Source: Posidonia oceanica (Eukaryota > Streptophyta > Magnoliopsida > Alismatales > Posidoniaceae). Taken from it: a stretch of DNA of 64,000 nucleotides. Positions within the stretch are counted from its first letter, which is position 1; every line of letters starts with the position of its first letter. Where the stretch lies: contig JAZBRS010000035.1 of assembly GCA_037176725.1 (NCBI GenBank), positions 43,844,001 to 43,908,000 of the forward strand, written 5' to 3'. Below the pieces are notes generated by a model that ran no database searches, was not told the DNA's origin, and saw nothing but the letters and a program-made list of their open reading frames with translations. The translations under genes and the position numbers were made by a program. This document shows positions 12,355-23,450 of this stretch, piece after piece.

Positions 12355-12715
12355 TTTGTCAATGTTTTGATTCGCTTGCTTTGGTACCGTTTTGCGTGCC
12401 TGCTTTGTCGTTTGCACTGTTTTACGTGCCGACTTCCTTTTCTCACGCCGTTTTGCATGCCTGTTTCGCTTTTGGCACCGTTTTACCTACCTGCTTTGTT
12501 TCTTGCACCATTTTGCATGCTTGCTTTGTTTTTCGCACCGTTTTGCGTGCCTGCTTTGCTTTTGGCACCATTTTACGTGCCCACTCTGTTTCTCGCACCG
12601 TTTTGCATGCTTGCTTTATCTTTGGCACCGTTTTGCGTGCTCACTTTGTTTCTTGCACCGTTTCATGTGCCTGCTTTGTTTCTCGCACCATTTTGAGTGC
12701 CTTCATTATTTTTCG
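12355..12715 (+). repeat. 30-bp tandem repeat array in LTR
   Basis: About twelve units of the type GCACCGTTTTGCGTGCCTGC plus ten pyrimidines repeat with a period of exactly 30 bp over long runs (anchors at 12505, 12535, 12565, 12595). Because 30 is a multiple of three, all frames stay open and give spurious repetitive ORFs. The same array is present in the other T LTR parts and, inverted, in both LTRs of G. Confidence 0.9.
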
Positions 12716-14559
12716 GCATGTAACAGGAGTCCTTGCCTAGTCTTTTGGCCCGTAATGACCATATTGCCCTTATCCTAGGCATGAGTCATATCATTTGCAT
12801 TCACCACCCCGGCGACCTCAGCCCCTCCTTGGCACCCAAAAAAATCTCGAATCCTCCTCTAGTGAGCGTAGCCAGCTTCCGGACGCATCGGGAGCTTCCC
12901 CAGCATGCATGGAGCACGTCGGTACCCCGCAGCAGCTCCCAGACCCCTCCGAGTGCCGCCATTGACCTCCTCCGGTCGGCCACAACCCATTGACGTTGAG
13001 GGCACGATCCGGCCAGCATAACAGGTAACTATCTATATCACTATGTTCCTTGTGTGAATGTGGTCATTTTGACTATTTTTGCGGCTTTTTTGGAGCTTCG
13101 TGCCGCCCTCGAGGTCTCGGCAGAGTTGCCAGCTCCGCTGACCAATTCCGCCGCCACCGTCGCGCGCTGCCGCCTCTGGACCCCCACGCCGCCTCTGCCA
13201 GCCTCCGGGCTACTCGCCCATGCGCCTAGAATCCACCCAGCCACCTCCATGCAGCCCCGCCGCTGCGAGCCGCCACCCTCCGCTACTGCCCCTCCGCCCG
13301 GCACTGTGCCTGGTGCACGGGCTAAAAGAGGAAGATGCACTGTTCACTTATTTGAATTTTTTTTTAGTTTGAATATAGTTTGGTTGCTTGCATTAACAAA
13401 AAGTTAGTTAGTTTTCTTTTATTGCATTTAGGTCTTGGATTGATTTAAGTTTGATTTAAATTCGAATTAAAACTATATTGCATTGCGTAAAATATCTGTT
13501 ATTTCTTTTATTTACATGTTAATCCAGCTACAGTTCAAATTCTTTAGTTTTCTTTTAATTTAAGTCCTGCTACTTATTTTTCATTACATGTTAGTCCTCT
13601 GCTGTTATAGTTTTTAGTTTTTTCTTTAGTTCCAGCCCATTTACTTATTTTATTTGCATATTAGTCCAACCTTAGTTCAAAATAACTTTCTGTTCTTTAC
13701 TTTCTAGCCCAGTTACTTATTTTATTTGCATAATAGTCCTACTCTAGTTCAAAATAACTTTCTGTTCTTTATTTTCTAGTCCAGTAGCTTTTTATTTTTG
13801 CAGTTAGGTCCTGTGATTGATAAATGCCATTTAAATGCCTGCTATTATCTTATTAAATTGCTGTTAAGTCCTGTTCTTTATTTTATTTGCCATTTGGTCC
13901 TCTGATCTGTTGTTAAATCATTTAATTTCTCATTTTTCCGTACTGCATTGCATTTTTATCCTGTCCTTCTTCATTTTTGCATTTAGATCCTTTATCTGCA
14001 TGCACAGCATCATTTTTCTTGCATTTTTGCTTATGAAATTGCATTTTAGCCCCTACATGTTTCAAAATTACACATAGGTCCTCTGCATGTTTATAAAACT
14101 CATTTAAATGCATACTTTTGCTTATAAAATTGCATTTTAGCCCCTACATGAATTAATATTGCACATTAGTCCTTTGTATGTTTACAAAACTCACTTAAAT
14201 GCATGTTTTACCTTATAAAATTGCATTTCAAACCCTATATTTTGTTTTAATTGCATTCAAACCCTCAAGTTTTCAAAAACTTTACATTTAGACCCCTAAG
14301 TTTTCAAAATGTTTGCATTTATGCCCTTAACTTCTCAAAAACTTGCATATAGGTCCCTAACTTTTCTGAAAAATCATACTTAGGTCCTTTTCTTGCATTT
14401 TTGCATGCATTGCACCCATGTATCACTGCATTTAGCATCTCTGCACACACTTAAGTACTTCTAGCTCCCACATGTGTGGAAGGACCTGTTTTGCACACCC
14501 CTAAGACCCCTTTTACACTCAGACCAAGCACTTCTCAGATCAGGCTTCAAATCTCCAAG

Positions 14560-14883
14560 GTAAGTCCTCCTGAACTCCTGCACAGCATTCTTGCACTCCA
14601 TTTGCATTGCATGCATTGTTTTTGCTTTCCGTTTTCTCGAGCATGTAAATTAGGACTCCCTCTTCTTGCTTATCAACTCTACCTTCCCTTTTCGCGTACT
14701 CTTGGTATCTTTGGGTTGAGTATTCCCTGGATTCACTACTAACTACGACCTTCTTCCCCCTTTCCACGATCCGATTGCACTACGAGCTTTGGGCAGTGTG
14801 CGAGACACATCGTGGGACAGTTTAGTGGGAAACAGTCACAGAATAGTGGTGATCTCTCCACTTGCTTTCTTTCCCCTTTGCAG
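14560..14883 (+). other. Candidate LTR intron, second copy in middle LTR
   Basis: Donor CCAAG|GTAAGTCC and acceptor CCCCTTTGCAG|GTCTTC bound 324 nt. The interior contains a block conserved in T and G (GGGCAGTGTGCGAGACACA and TTTAGTGGGAAACAGT). Confidence 0.45.
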
Positions 14884-14984
14884 GTCTTCACACCTGCATT
14901 GCGTGGTCCTTAAGCGGTGTTTGTCTTCACACTTACATCGCTTGCCTCTTTACTTGTTTTATTCTTCCCCTTCACCCGTTTTCG

Positions 14985-15345
14985 CATCGTTTTGCGCGCC
15001 CATATCTATTTTTTCTCGTTTTCCCATCGTTTTGCGTGCCAGCTTCTATTTTCGCATCGTTTTGTGCACTCGTATCTGTTTTTGCTTGTTTTCACACCGT
15101 TTTGCGTGCCTACTTTGTTTCTTGCACCGTTGTGCGTGCCCGCTTTGTCTTTTGCACCGTTTTGCATGCTTGCTTTGTTTTTCGCACCGTTTTGCACGCT
15201 CGCATCTGTTTTTGCTCGTTTTTGCATCGTTTTGAGTGCCTACTTCGTTTCTTGCACCGTTTTGCGTGCTTCCTTTGTTTCTTGCACCATTTTGCGTGCC
15301 GTCGTCTGTTTCTCGCACCGTTTTGTGTGTTTTACGTTGTTTTCT
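14985..15345 (+). repeat. 30-bp tandem repeat array in LTR, second copy
   Basis: It has the same GCACCGTTTTGCGTGCC-type unit as 12355-12715, with more variable spacing in its first part. Confidence 0.85.
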
Positions 15346-16038
15346 CTCGTATGTTGCTTGCATTGCCTGGTTTTACTGCTGTTTTGTTTTATCGCCTGCA
15401 TTTGCATATAGGGCAATGATGCTTACTGCATGGAGTTCTCACGGACCAGGGTTCGCCCAGTTTAGAACACAGACAGCGTTGCTGAGCGCTTAGATTGCAC
15501 GTTTAATTCCTTGCATTGCATTCCATCACTTAGAGCACACCTTTGAGCATCTAATTAGGCATTCATGGCACTTAGGCATTCAAAGTCTGCATTTCCCTGC
15601 GTATGCGAGCGTAAGCCTAGAAAGACCGATTCTCGAGCGTGTCGGGGGTGCCTAACACCTTCCCTGCACGTAACAGAAGTCCTTGCCCTTTCTCTTGTCC
15701 CGCAATGACCATATTGCCCTTATCCTAGGCATGAGTCACATCATTTGCATTCATTTGCATCTCATTTCTTTTGCATTCCATTGTATCGCATCTTTTGCTT
15801 GGTTTTGCGTGTTTATTCACGCATTTCCCCGATTTTCCTTGTCTCCCGACTTAATAGACACGGTGGCGACTCTGAATTGTCTTATCTTCTTCTTTTCTTC
15901 CCTTTTTCCCCTTTTTTAAGTGTTTCCGAGTCAAGTCTTCCTTCTCGGACACATCCGCTAATAGTGAACCTGATTCTGATCGGTGCACGCAAGCTTTGGC
16001 AATGTGCATGGACGATCTGAACATCGGGATTACTACAG

Positions 16039-16056
16039 TGGCGACTCCACTAGGGA
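16039..16056 (+). promoter_or_regulatory. Primer binding site (tRNA-Arg) of T copy 2
   Basis: TGGCGACTCCACTAGGGA starts one base after the LTR end. It is complementary, with one mismatch, to the 3' end of plant tRNA-Arg(ACG) including CCA, as I recall that tRNA. A tRNA-Arg primer is known for Ogre-type elements. Confidence 0.8.
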
Positions 16057-17339
16057 TACTAGACTCCGGCTTTCGCTTTTGGCTTTTACTCGCTTGCATT
16101 TTGTGTCTTTGACTGCCTTTGTGTTTTGTTTGCCCTGTTTTGTTTGCTCCTCGGTGCCCACTCCTAGCGAGTCGCTTTATGGCTACTCTGCTTAGGTTTT
16201 GCACCTGCCTCGCCTGCTTCGCCTTGGCATTTACTTTGCCTTATCTGCTTTGTCTCTCTTGCTTGTTTACTTGCTTTATTCTTTGCTTCTGCTCTTATCT
16301 GCTTTAATGGTTACCTGTCTTTACTTTCTTTATCCGTTTGCTTATTACTGCTTTATTTCCTGCATAATGCATGTCTACATACTTGTTTGGCAACAATACA
16401 TACTTTTTGAGTGATGAATGCTTCTTTTACACACTTGCTATGCCACTACACACGCACATGCCTTGTATATATGCCTTTTGACCTGATAAGTGTTTTCCTT
16501 TTCACTATTATGTCCACGAACACTTGCACATGCCATGCATATGCCTTTTGCTTTGTTGTGTGATTGATTGTATGCCATGTTTGTCTGTCTCTTTCCCCTT
16601 TGCATATGCCATGCCTAGGACATCAGAAACATGCTTGCTTCCCCTTTGCTTAATCTAAAAGCTACAGTAAAGTCAAGTAATAACATTTAAGCACAACTAG
16701 AGCCAATAACTTGCAATTTCTCCCCTTTGGTTAATAAAACGCAAGTAAAAGACTCTAAAGAATTTTGCATGTTTGATTCATTTTAGAAAGCATGCATCCT
16801 CTCTTCTGAGTCCACTCACAGTCTGCGAAGGATAGTCCTAGCCTCTTGTTCCACTGCTTTAGGCATGGCGCTAGTCAGTTGGTCTGTCCCCCCTTGTCCA
16901 GAAGTCGTGTCGGTGCTAGTGGAGGGTACCACCCATGCTTCGGCAGGGTTGAGGCCACCAATGCACCACCCCGTTACTACCTGAGCTTTGGGCCAAGATC
17001 TAGACGGGGAACCACTTTTTTCTGACCTGGAGTTTGTCTAAACCCATTGCCCATGAGTGCGTCCTAGTAGGTCATCTACTCAGGACTTGCATGGTGAGAG
17101 AGCGTATATTAAGGCATTCATTTGCACGTGTGCCATTCATGCCACCCCTAATAACTCTTTGTTGCATTCAGCCTCTAACGCCTTTACACTTTTGTAGGTA
17201 GGTGCGGGATCCGCTGCCCGGATCCTGAGCGTCCCTCCTCTGTCTCTGAGCTACTCGTCGCTTCGGGCAGTAGCTCTCCTTTAGGCCCTGCATCTTTGTT
17301 TCCTCGTCGCAGCCTTCCCTCACTTAGACTCAGTCAGCG
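16057..17339 (+). other. 5' untranslated leader of T copy 2
   Basis: This is a non-coding leader almost colinear with 1-1258. It ends directly at the gag ATG. It includes the leader block shared with G around 16800-17040. Confidence 0.7.
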
Positions 17340-19802
17340 ATGGCCCAGTCTGCTGGTGAGCTCCGCTTTTCTATTGACTCAGAGGGGTTTACCACTTGGG
17401 TCCCTCCAGATTTCACTTCTATTCGCTCCATGCCCTCTGTGACACTAGGATTCCACCCTCAGGTGTCTGGGGCACCCCAGTTTTCTGTGGGCCATTGGCA
17501 GACTTGCGCCCCTCCGTATCCGGTCACCGAGCCTGTCTCGATGATCGTCCCTTGCGTTCTGGAGGTGCCCCTGACCCCTTCGTCCCAGGGTTATGTTGCT
17601 CCCGACATCCCTTCCGCTGCGGCGATCTTTACCCTAGGTTCCCAATCTATTGAGTCTCCCCCCTGGTCGGTTCTGCAATTCAGTGTTCCCACTCACGGGT
17701 CCCCTGAAGTACGGTATCAGCACCTGATGGAGCTCGCCCACATACTGCAGGGTATGGCTCTATCGGTTCGCCCCTCTAGTGTTCCTATTGCCCCTAAGGT
17801 TCCTCTGCGGCCTGCTCTTGCACACACTGCACTCCCGCCCAGACCATCGCCCCAGCTACACATTGCTCCGATGATGGGGGCGCGGCATCTGTCTCCTGCA
17901 TCTACACAGCACCATGCACTACATGCAACTCCATTTCCTAGTGATCAGTCCCTCGGGCTGGTTGGAGCACAGTATCCCACTAGCTCGCTGCCCGGCACCG
18001 CACCTGCATAGCTACTGTTGCTCCAACACTCTGCACCACGCAATGCACGGCATGTTACCTATCCATCCCCCTTGCATTAGGTTCAGAACCCAACATACTT
18101 TCCTGCCTACACAGCACCACTGCACGGATACGCTGGCCATCCTGTCTCTCCACCAGGCGATGCGATGGTTGATCCGGAGGAGCACCTCGGTGCGACCCAG
18201 ACAGCGTATGTGGTCCCTGCCCCTGCTGCCTCACCTCTTGCGGTAGCCAATCCAGACCCCATCAATGACAGGATGGACGTTCTAGAGAAAGCACTACGCC
18301 TAGTGCAGGGCAAGAACCACCAGTCTTACCAGTTTCGCGACCTCTATCTCTTTCCCGAGGCCACACTCCCTTCGAAGTTCCGCATCCCGGTCTTCGATAA
18401 ATATAAAGGTAAAGGCTGTCCTATTTCGCATCTGAAAATGTACTGCGGGGACCTTGCTCAGCTGTAGGCTGATGAAAGGTTCCTTATCTGCCTATTTCAG
18501 AAGAGTTTAACCGGCCCCACGCTCAAGTGGTTCACTTCCCTTGACATGGCTGCGGTTCGAACTTGGACTGATCTTTCTCAGGCCTTCCTTTAGTAGTACG
18601 CTTTCAACCTCGACCTGATCCCCAAGAGGGAGGATCTCGTCGCCATCTGGCAGAGGCCCCAAGAGCTATTCGGGAAGGATGTTGGTCGTTGGTGCTCCTT
18701 AGCCGCCCAAGTCAAAGATAGACCCTCCGAGGAGGATTCTATCAAGATGATCGTTAAAGGGGCACTGCCAGCGACTGGGACACTACTTTGCATTCAGCAC
18801 ATCACTAGTCATGCATCGCTGATTAGGGCTGGCGTCTGTGTGGAAAGCTCACTACAAAGTGGGCATTTTCCTGCACTTTCTGCATTGGCTAGGCAGGCCA
18901 ACACCTCCAGCAATTGCCGCAGCAGCAACAACAACAACAACTCCACTCCTGACTACTCCGAACAGCTCACCAAGTTATGTGCCGATCCTCTTGAAGAGCC
19001 TGCCTATGCAGAGAGTCAGCTAGACCCTTTTCTGCTAGAGCACGCACCTAATTTTGCACCCACTGAGCACACTCCCACCGTCGAACCCGTGCATCACGTC
19101 GCACCCGCTCGGCAAGGACTCCATCAAGGGCAAAGATGACCTCAATGGGCTGAGTGTGATTACACGCCTCTCCCCGAACCACTGAGCGTCATCTTCCCTC
19201 ATGTTGAGTCGCTCTTGAGACTCCTGGCTGTCCATCCGTCACCAAACCCCCTCCGTGGTGGCATGATACGGATCAGTTCTACAGTTTCCATTGGGCCACC
19301 GGGCACTCGACGGACAATTGCCTCACTCTCTGGGACGCCGTTCAGCACCTGATCGATCGCAGGATCATCAGCGTTGACGAGCAGGAGCCAACACTTACAC
19401 ATACACCTACACTTGCACTTTCACACCCTAGTGTAGCCGACCCTTCCTCTTCCGAGCCTGCAAGCTTCGCAGCTGCCGGAACCTCGAGGGTCTACACCAG
19501 ACTTTTCTGAGTCCAGCTCTGCCCCGGTGGATCCTTTTGATCCCATCGGCGTAATCCCCTTTTCCTGTCTTTCCTGTCTCGTCCAAGGGACGCTCGGAGA
19601 TGCAACGGTAGCGTCGACAGCAAGCCCAGGTGCAGCGTCGTCCAGCTTAGCTCCTCCTCCAACTTTTGCAGCCCTAGTGCTCCCTACACTGCCGTTAGCA
19701 GCTCCAGTAGCCCTAGTGCTCCCAACACTGCCAACCGCGGACCTCGCCGACGGCATCAATAGCATAGGAGCGAACCCAGCACCTCCCTCCCGAGGTTGCT
19801 GA
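17340..19802 (+). pseudogene. gag: Decayed gag of T copy 2
   Basis: The ATG at 17340 (MAQSAGELRF) opens a frame that is uninterrupted for 223 codons, then stopped at 18009-18011, near 18080, at 18465-18467 and twice near 18590, and ends at TGA 19800-19802, about 821 codons in all. It aligns with Gag of element G, including QFRDLYLFPEA, the capsid core around KWFTSLDM, and GHSTDNC of the zinc knuckle. A one-base loss in a run of C near 19245 shifts the frame relative to copy 1; the original frame is regained downstream by 19527. At 18009 and 18465 CAG codons have become TAG. GTAAGT follows at 19806. It is better preserved at its 5' end than copy 1, but still non-coding. Confidence 0.85.
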
Positions 19803-19969
19803 CCGGTAAGTCTCCCTTGCCTCTCTTTTGTTTCCTGCATTGTCTTTTTTTTTCGTTTTGTTTTATTTTTGTGTTTTCTCGCCTTGCCTGAAAATCATAA
19901 AAAGCATAAAATCAACAAAACCCATTAAAGAACATGCATCCCTTTCTGCTTCTTGCATTCATTCCCTCA

Positions 19970-20235
19970 TTCGGGCTGGCAACCCTAACTGCTCGGCGAT
20001 AGGTCTGTTAACCTATCACTCTCAGGCTGGCAACCCTAACTGCTCGGCGATAGGTCTGTTAACCTATCACTCTCGGGCTGGCAACCCTAACTGCTCGGTG
20101 ATAGGTCTGTTAACCTATCACTCTCGGGCTGGCACCCCTAATTGCTCGGAGATAGGTCCGTTAACTTATCATCCTCGGGCTGATATCCCTAACTATTCGG
20201 CGATAAGTCTGTCAACCTATCACTCTGCACATTCT
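19970..20235 (+). repeat. Hairpin-forming tandem repeats, T copy 2, block 1
   Basis: Five units of about 58-60 bp follow the pattern GGCTGGCAACCCTAACTGCTC plus the GATAGGT...ACCTATC hairpin. Copy 1 has three units at the matching place. Variants include a unit with GATATCCC...TATTC (near 20180), whose changed arms still pair. Confidence 0.85.
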
Positions 20236-21690
20236 TCTACACATATTTGCCACTCTCTGCACATATCATCTCATATCTATCATTCTTCTGCACATATCTA
20301 TCATCTTCTGCACATACATGTCATTTCTTGCATCCTGTAAAAGACAAAAGCACCAAAAAAATCAAGAAAATCAAAAAAAGCAAAAATATTTTCTCGCCTT
20401 GCTGTTGGTTTTCCCTTTTTATGTTTTCCTAAACAAAAAAACCATAAAAAATACAAAACTAATGTAAAAACCTAAAAACATGTTTGCCCATTCCCTTTCT
20501 AAAAATACAAAACTCACAAACATTTGTATAATCAGAAACCTAGCTAAGGACAAGCAAGCAGCGCCTAGAGGATGTCAAGCAATGACAATCTCAGGCAGGT
20601 CTCACCCGAGCAGTGCCATCTCTTGCATGTGGCCACAGAGTGAGACTGAGAGCAGAATAGAGCATCTCACTGAGTTTCAGAATTCCAGAAGCGAGATCCA
20701 CCCTATCAAGAGAGTCCACCAGACACGGAGAGGACCGAAGCAGAGCAGAGCATAGCCAGAGGCTGCCTGTACACATTGCAGAGGCTGAAGGTGTACGCTG
20801 ACCAGCCGAATTCTTAACGCCTCGTCTAGGAATGCTACCCCAAGAGGGCGAAGACATGCATATCCAAAAGAATAGAGATCATGTGAGCAAAAGAATATGA
20901 TAACATGATATGCATGCTGAGCATAAAAGAAATATGAAGAAAGAAGTTGAAGATAGAAGGCGCTTATGAGAGGAGTGGCTCGGACGAGCGTCGAAGCCCC
21001 CTTAGTTATCAACATCAAGCGCCACACTGGCAACTGCACGGGACACTTAATCGGGAGGACCTGGCCCCACCCTCCGAGCGCAGCAGCACGCTCTAATCCC
21101 CTTACTTCCCTGGCAGGCTAGATGCAAATTCGGTCACTCATGAGGGGAAAAGAAATATCATTCTGTGAGCGTTAAAAGTGGTAGTCGGTCCCCGAGGGAT
21201 TAAGACAGAGGCTGTGAAGCTACATCCAACGCTTCTGCTACCCGCCTACAGCCAAAGGCTATACTCTGCAAAGCCAAGGCCTCATCCCGAGCCAAGAGTG
21301 AGAATGAGAGTCACCGACCACAACTCGGCATGGCGTTGCGCGAGGATCGAGTCTTCTGAGTCAGAAAGTGCAGAAGCACCCTCTCGGCACAGCTGCTTTA
21401 AGTCCAAAGCCACCAAAAAATGCATGCTGTAATATATTGTTATCTTCTTCCCTTCTCCCTGTTTTCGAAAATCAGAGTCAAGGATGAGCACTTTTTGCCT
21501 AACCTCGCTCAGAGGCTCCGCGCTTTTCAATGTTTTACCGCCCACCGCGTTGGGTAGGTCCTTGATGACCGGCATGTCCCTCGTTTCTCACCTCGTGACG
21601 CCACAAAGCATGCTCGTGCTGAGACCATTGCACACCACCATGGGGGGTTTCTTATCTTCTCTCTGCATCATTCTATCATCCCTTGCATCT
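20236..21690 (+). other. Non-coding internal segment of T copy 2
   Basis: It is colinear with 4046-5510. Nothing coding is recognised. Confidence 0.55.
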
Positions 21691-22115
21691 GGACTGGCAC
21701 CCCTAGCTGCTCGGCGATAGGTCTATCAACTTATCATCCATTCCTCCATTCATTCATCCATCCTCGCATTTTCGGTGCCAGGGGCGCTTCGGCTATCTCC
21801 TGGTATTATCCAGATACTAGGGGCATCTTTTTTGCTGCCCCTGGTATCCCATTTCCATCTGCATTGGGCTGACATCCCCAAATGTCGCGGGAGCATCTGT
21901 GGACCTCTGCCGCACCTTCTGGTTCGGTATCCCTGCCCCCTTTCCACCCTCATTCGGGCTGATAGCCCTAACTATCCGGCGATGAGTCTGTTAACTCCTC
22001 ATCGGGCTGATAGCCCTAACTATCCGATGATGAGTTCGTCAACTCCTTAGAGGGCCGATACTCCCTAACTATCCAGCGATAAGTCCGTTAACTTATCACC
22101 CCTTCGTCGTAGTGT
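21691..22115 (+). repeat. Hairpin-forming tandem repeats, T copy 2, block 2
   Basis: Units include CTGGCACCCCTAGCTGCTCGG, GGGCTGATAGCCC...CTATCCGG (21957-22035) and hairpins GATGAG...CTCATC and GATAAGT...ACTTATC. CCTGGTAT near 21800 pairs with ATACTAGG downstream, with one G-U pair. Confidence 0.75.
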
Positions 22116-22159
22116 AATAGCAATCTGTAGCATGGCATTAGCACCGCATCATCACCCAA

Positions 22160-22985
22160 GCATCGCGTGCTTAGGATTCGAACCCCTGGCTCGCGTATTG
22201 CCTAAGGTATCATCCTTGGCACCTGTAAGATTTTCGCAGCTTGCCGGCTTTGGATGATACTCGCAGTAATGCGTGGCCTCGAGATTGTCTTCTCGGTTCC
22301 GTGTGCCCGGCGCTCCATTGTCTATACACTGCATTCCACTGCATAACATTAGCATTTCATCGCATAACATCATATAGCTTTCTTGTATCCTCTGTAGAGT
22401 CAGTCCTAGTATTGCATCTCATCATCACATGGACATGGCATGCTTAGGATCTGATCCCCTGGCTCGTGTATTGCTTAAGGTACCATTCTCGGCACCCGCA
22501 AGACTTTCGCAGCTTGCCCGCTTCGAATGGCACCCGCAGTAGTGCACAGCCTTGGTATCGTTTTCTCGGTTCCGTGTGCCCAGCGTTCCACTATTTATAC
22601 CTTACATTCCACTACATAGCATTGCGCGCTTAGGATTCGAACCTGTGGTTCGTGTACTGCCTAAGGTAGCATCCTCAGTACCCGCAAGACTTTCGCAACT
22701 TGCCGGCTTCGGATGGTACTCGCAGTAGTGCACGGCCTTGGATTGCTTTCTCGGTCTCGCATGCCCCATTGCATAACAATTGCACTCTTATTGCGCTATC
22801 ACTTCTCTGTAGTCATTACATCAACTTCCACATCCCGTTTCCATGTCATGGCGTGCCTAGGAAATCGAACCCCTGATCGTGCATTGCTAAAAGTGACATC
22901 CTCAGCACCCGCAAGACTTTCGCAGCTTGCCGGCTTAAGATGACACCTGCAGCAGTGCATGGCCAGGCTCGCTTCCTTGGCATTA
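22160..22985 (+). repeat. Four-copy module with a B-box-like word
   Basis: The sequence CTTAGGATTCGAAC (or a variant) plus the following GCACCCGCAAGACTTTCGCAGC recurs at about 22171, 22442, 22630 and 22856, with 190-270 bp spacing. Copy 1 has only one module (6228). Read on the minus strand it contains GGTTCGAATCC, identical to a Pol III B box, but the flanking T-stem does not pair well. Confidence 0.75.
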
Positions 22986-23313
22986 CATGCCCGCCATCGC
23001 ATGCACATTCACAGCATCTCTGTTTCAGCATATTTACATTCAGCCTTTTACTTTCAGCACTTGCATCGCCTATGCCTATAGTAGAAGCTTGGCAAATGGC
23101 ACCCCCGTGTTAGAACTGTACATCGCTCAGTGCACCCCATTGTCCGGCTCTCCCGAAGTATTACCTGACGATCCTACATTGCACTCTCCGCCTTTTCTGC
23201 GTGCATGCATCATCCGCTTTCCCCTAGAAGAGTATAGCGCAATGAGCAATAGTGTAGGCACCACATTTGCATTAGCGTAAGCATTACATCTACATTCATC
23301 TGCATTCGGCGAC

Positions 23314-23352
23314 GAGTCATGACCTTCGGTGCATCCGTCGAATAAGTGACTC
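23314..23352 (+). promoter_or_regulatory. Conserved 39-nt hairpin upstream of PPT (T copy 2)
   Basis: The outer stem GAGTCAT (23314-23320) pairs with GTGACTC (23346-23352), and the inner stem is TTCGG/TCGAA. It lies 98 nt before the LTR. Confidence 0.75.
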
Positions 23353-23437
23353 ACGTCTATAGCAACGTTTGGCTCTCCGGTCAAATGGGGTGTCTTGTCA
23401 ACACTGAGTAGCGGCCTCGGTCCCCATGACCTCGCTC

Positions 23438-23450
23438 AGGGAGGGGCATC
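23438..23450 (+). promoter_or_regulatory. Polypurine tract of T copy 2
   Basis: AGGGAGGGGCATC abuts the LTR start at 23451. Confidence 0.85.

Larger units (their letters stand above)
10560..12804 (+). repeat. First copy of the duplication inside the middle T LTR
   Basis: It aligns with 13025-15757. It carries degenerate units such as TTGCATTTTAGCCCCTGCATG (10600-11660), a candidate intron and a 30-bp array. It lacks the segment after the 30-bp array that the second copy has (about 15350-15700). Confidence 0.75.
7564..16037 (+). repeat. Middle LTR of the T array, internally duplicated (8.47 kb)
   Basis: It begins TGTTGACACCCCATTTTGAC after the PPT and ends GGGATTACTACA before the PBS. It is about 2.5 kb longer than the right LTR (5.94 kb). 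The extra length comes from a duplication: 10560-12804 resembles 13025-15757, both running from the GCATTTTAG-rich region through the candidate intron, the 30-bp repeats and the GAGTCAYATCATTTGC motif. The two halves join at about 12805, where the first copy breaks off and CCCCGGCGACCTCAG sequence (matching 26089 onward in the right LTR) begins. The first 2.6 kb is pyrimidine- or A-rich and differs strongly from the same part of the right LTR. Confidence 0.85.
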
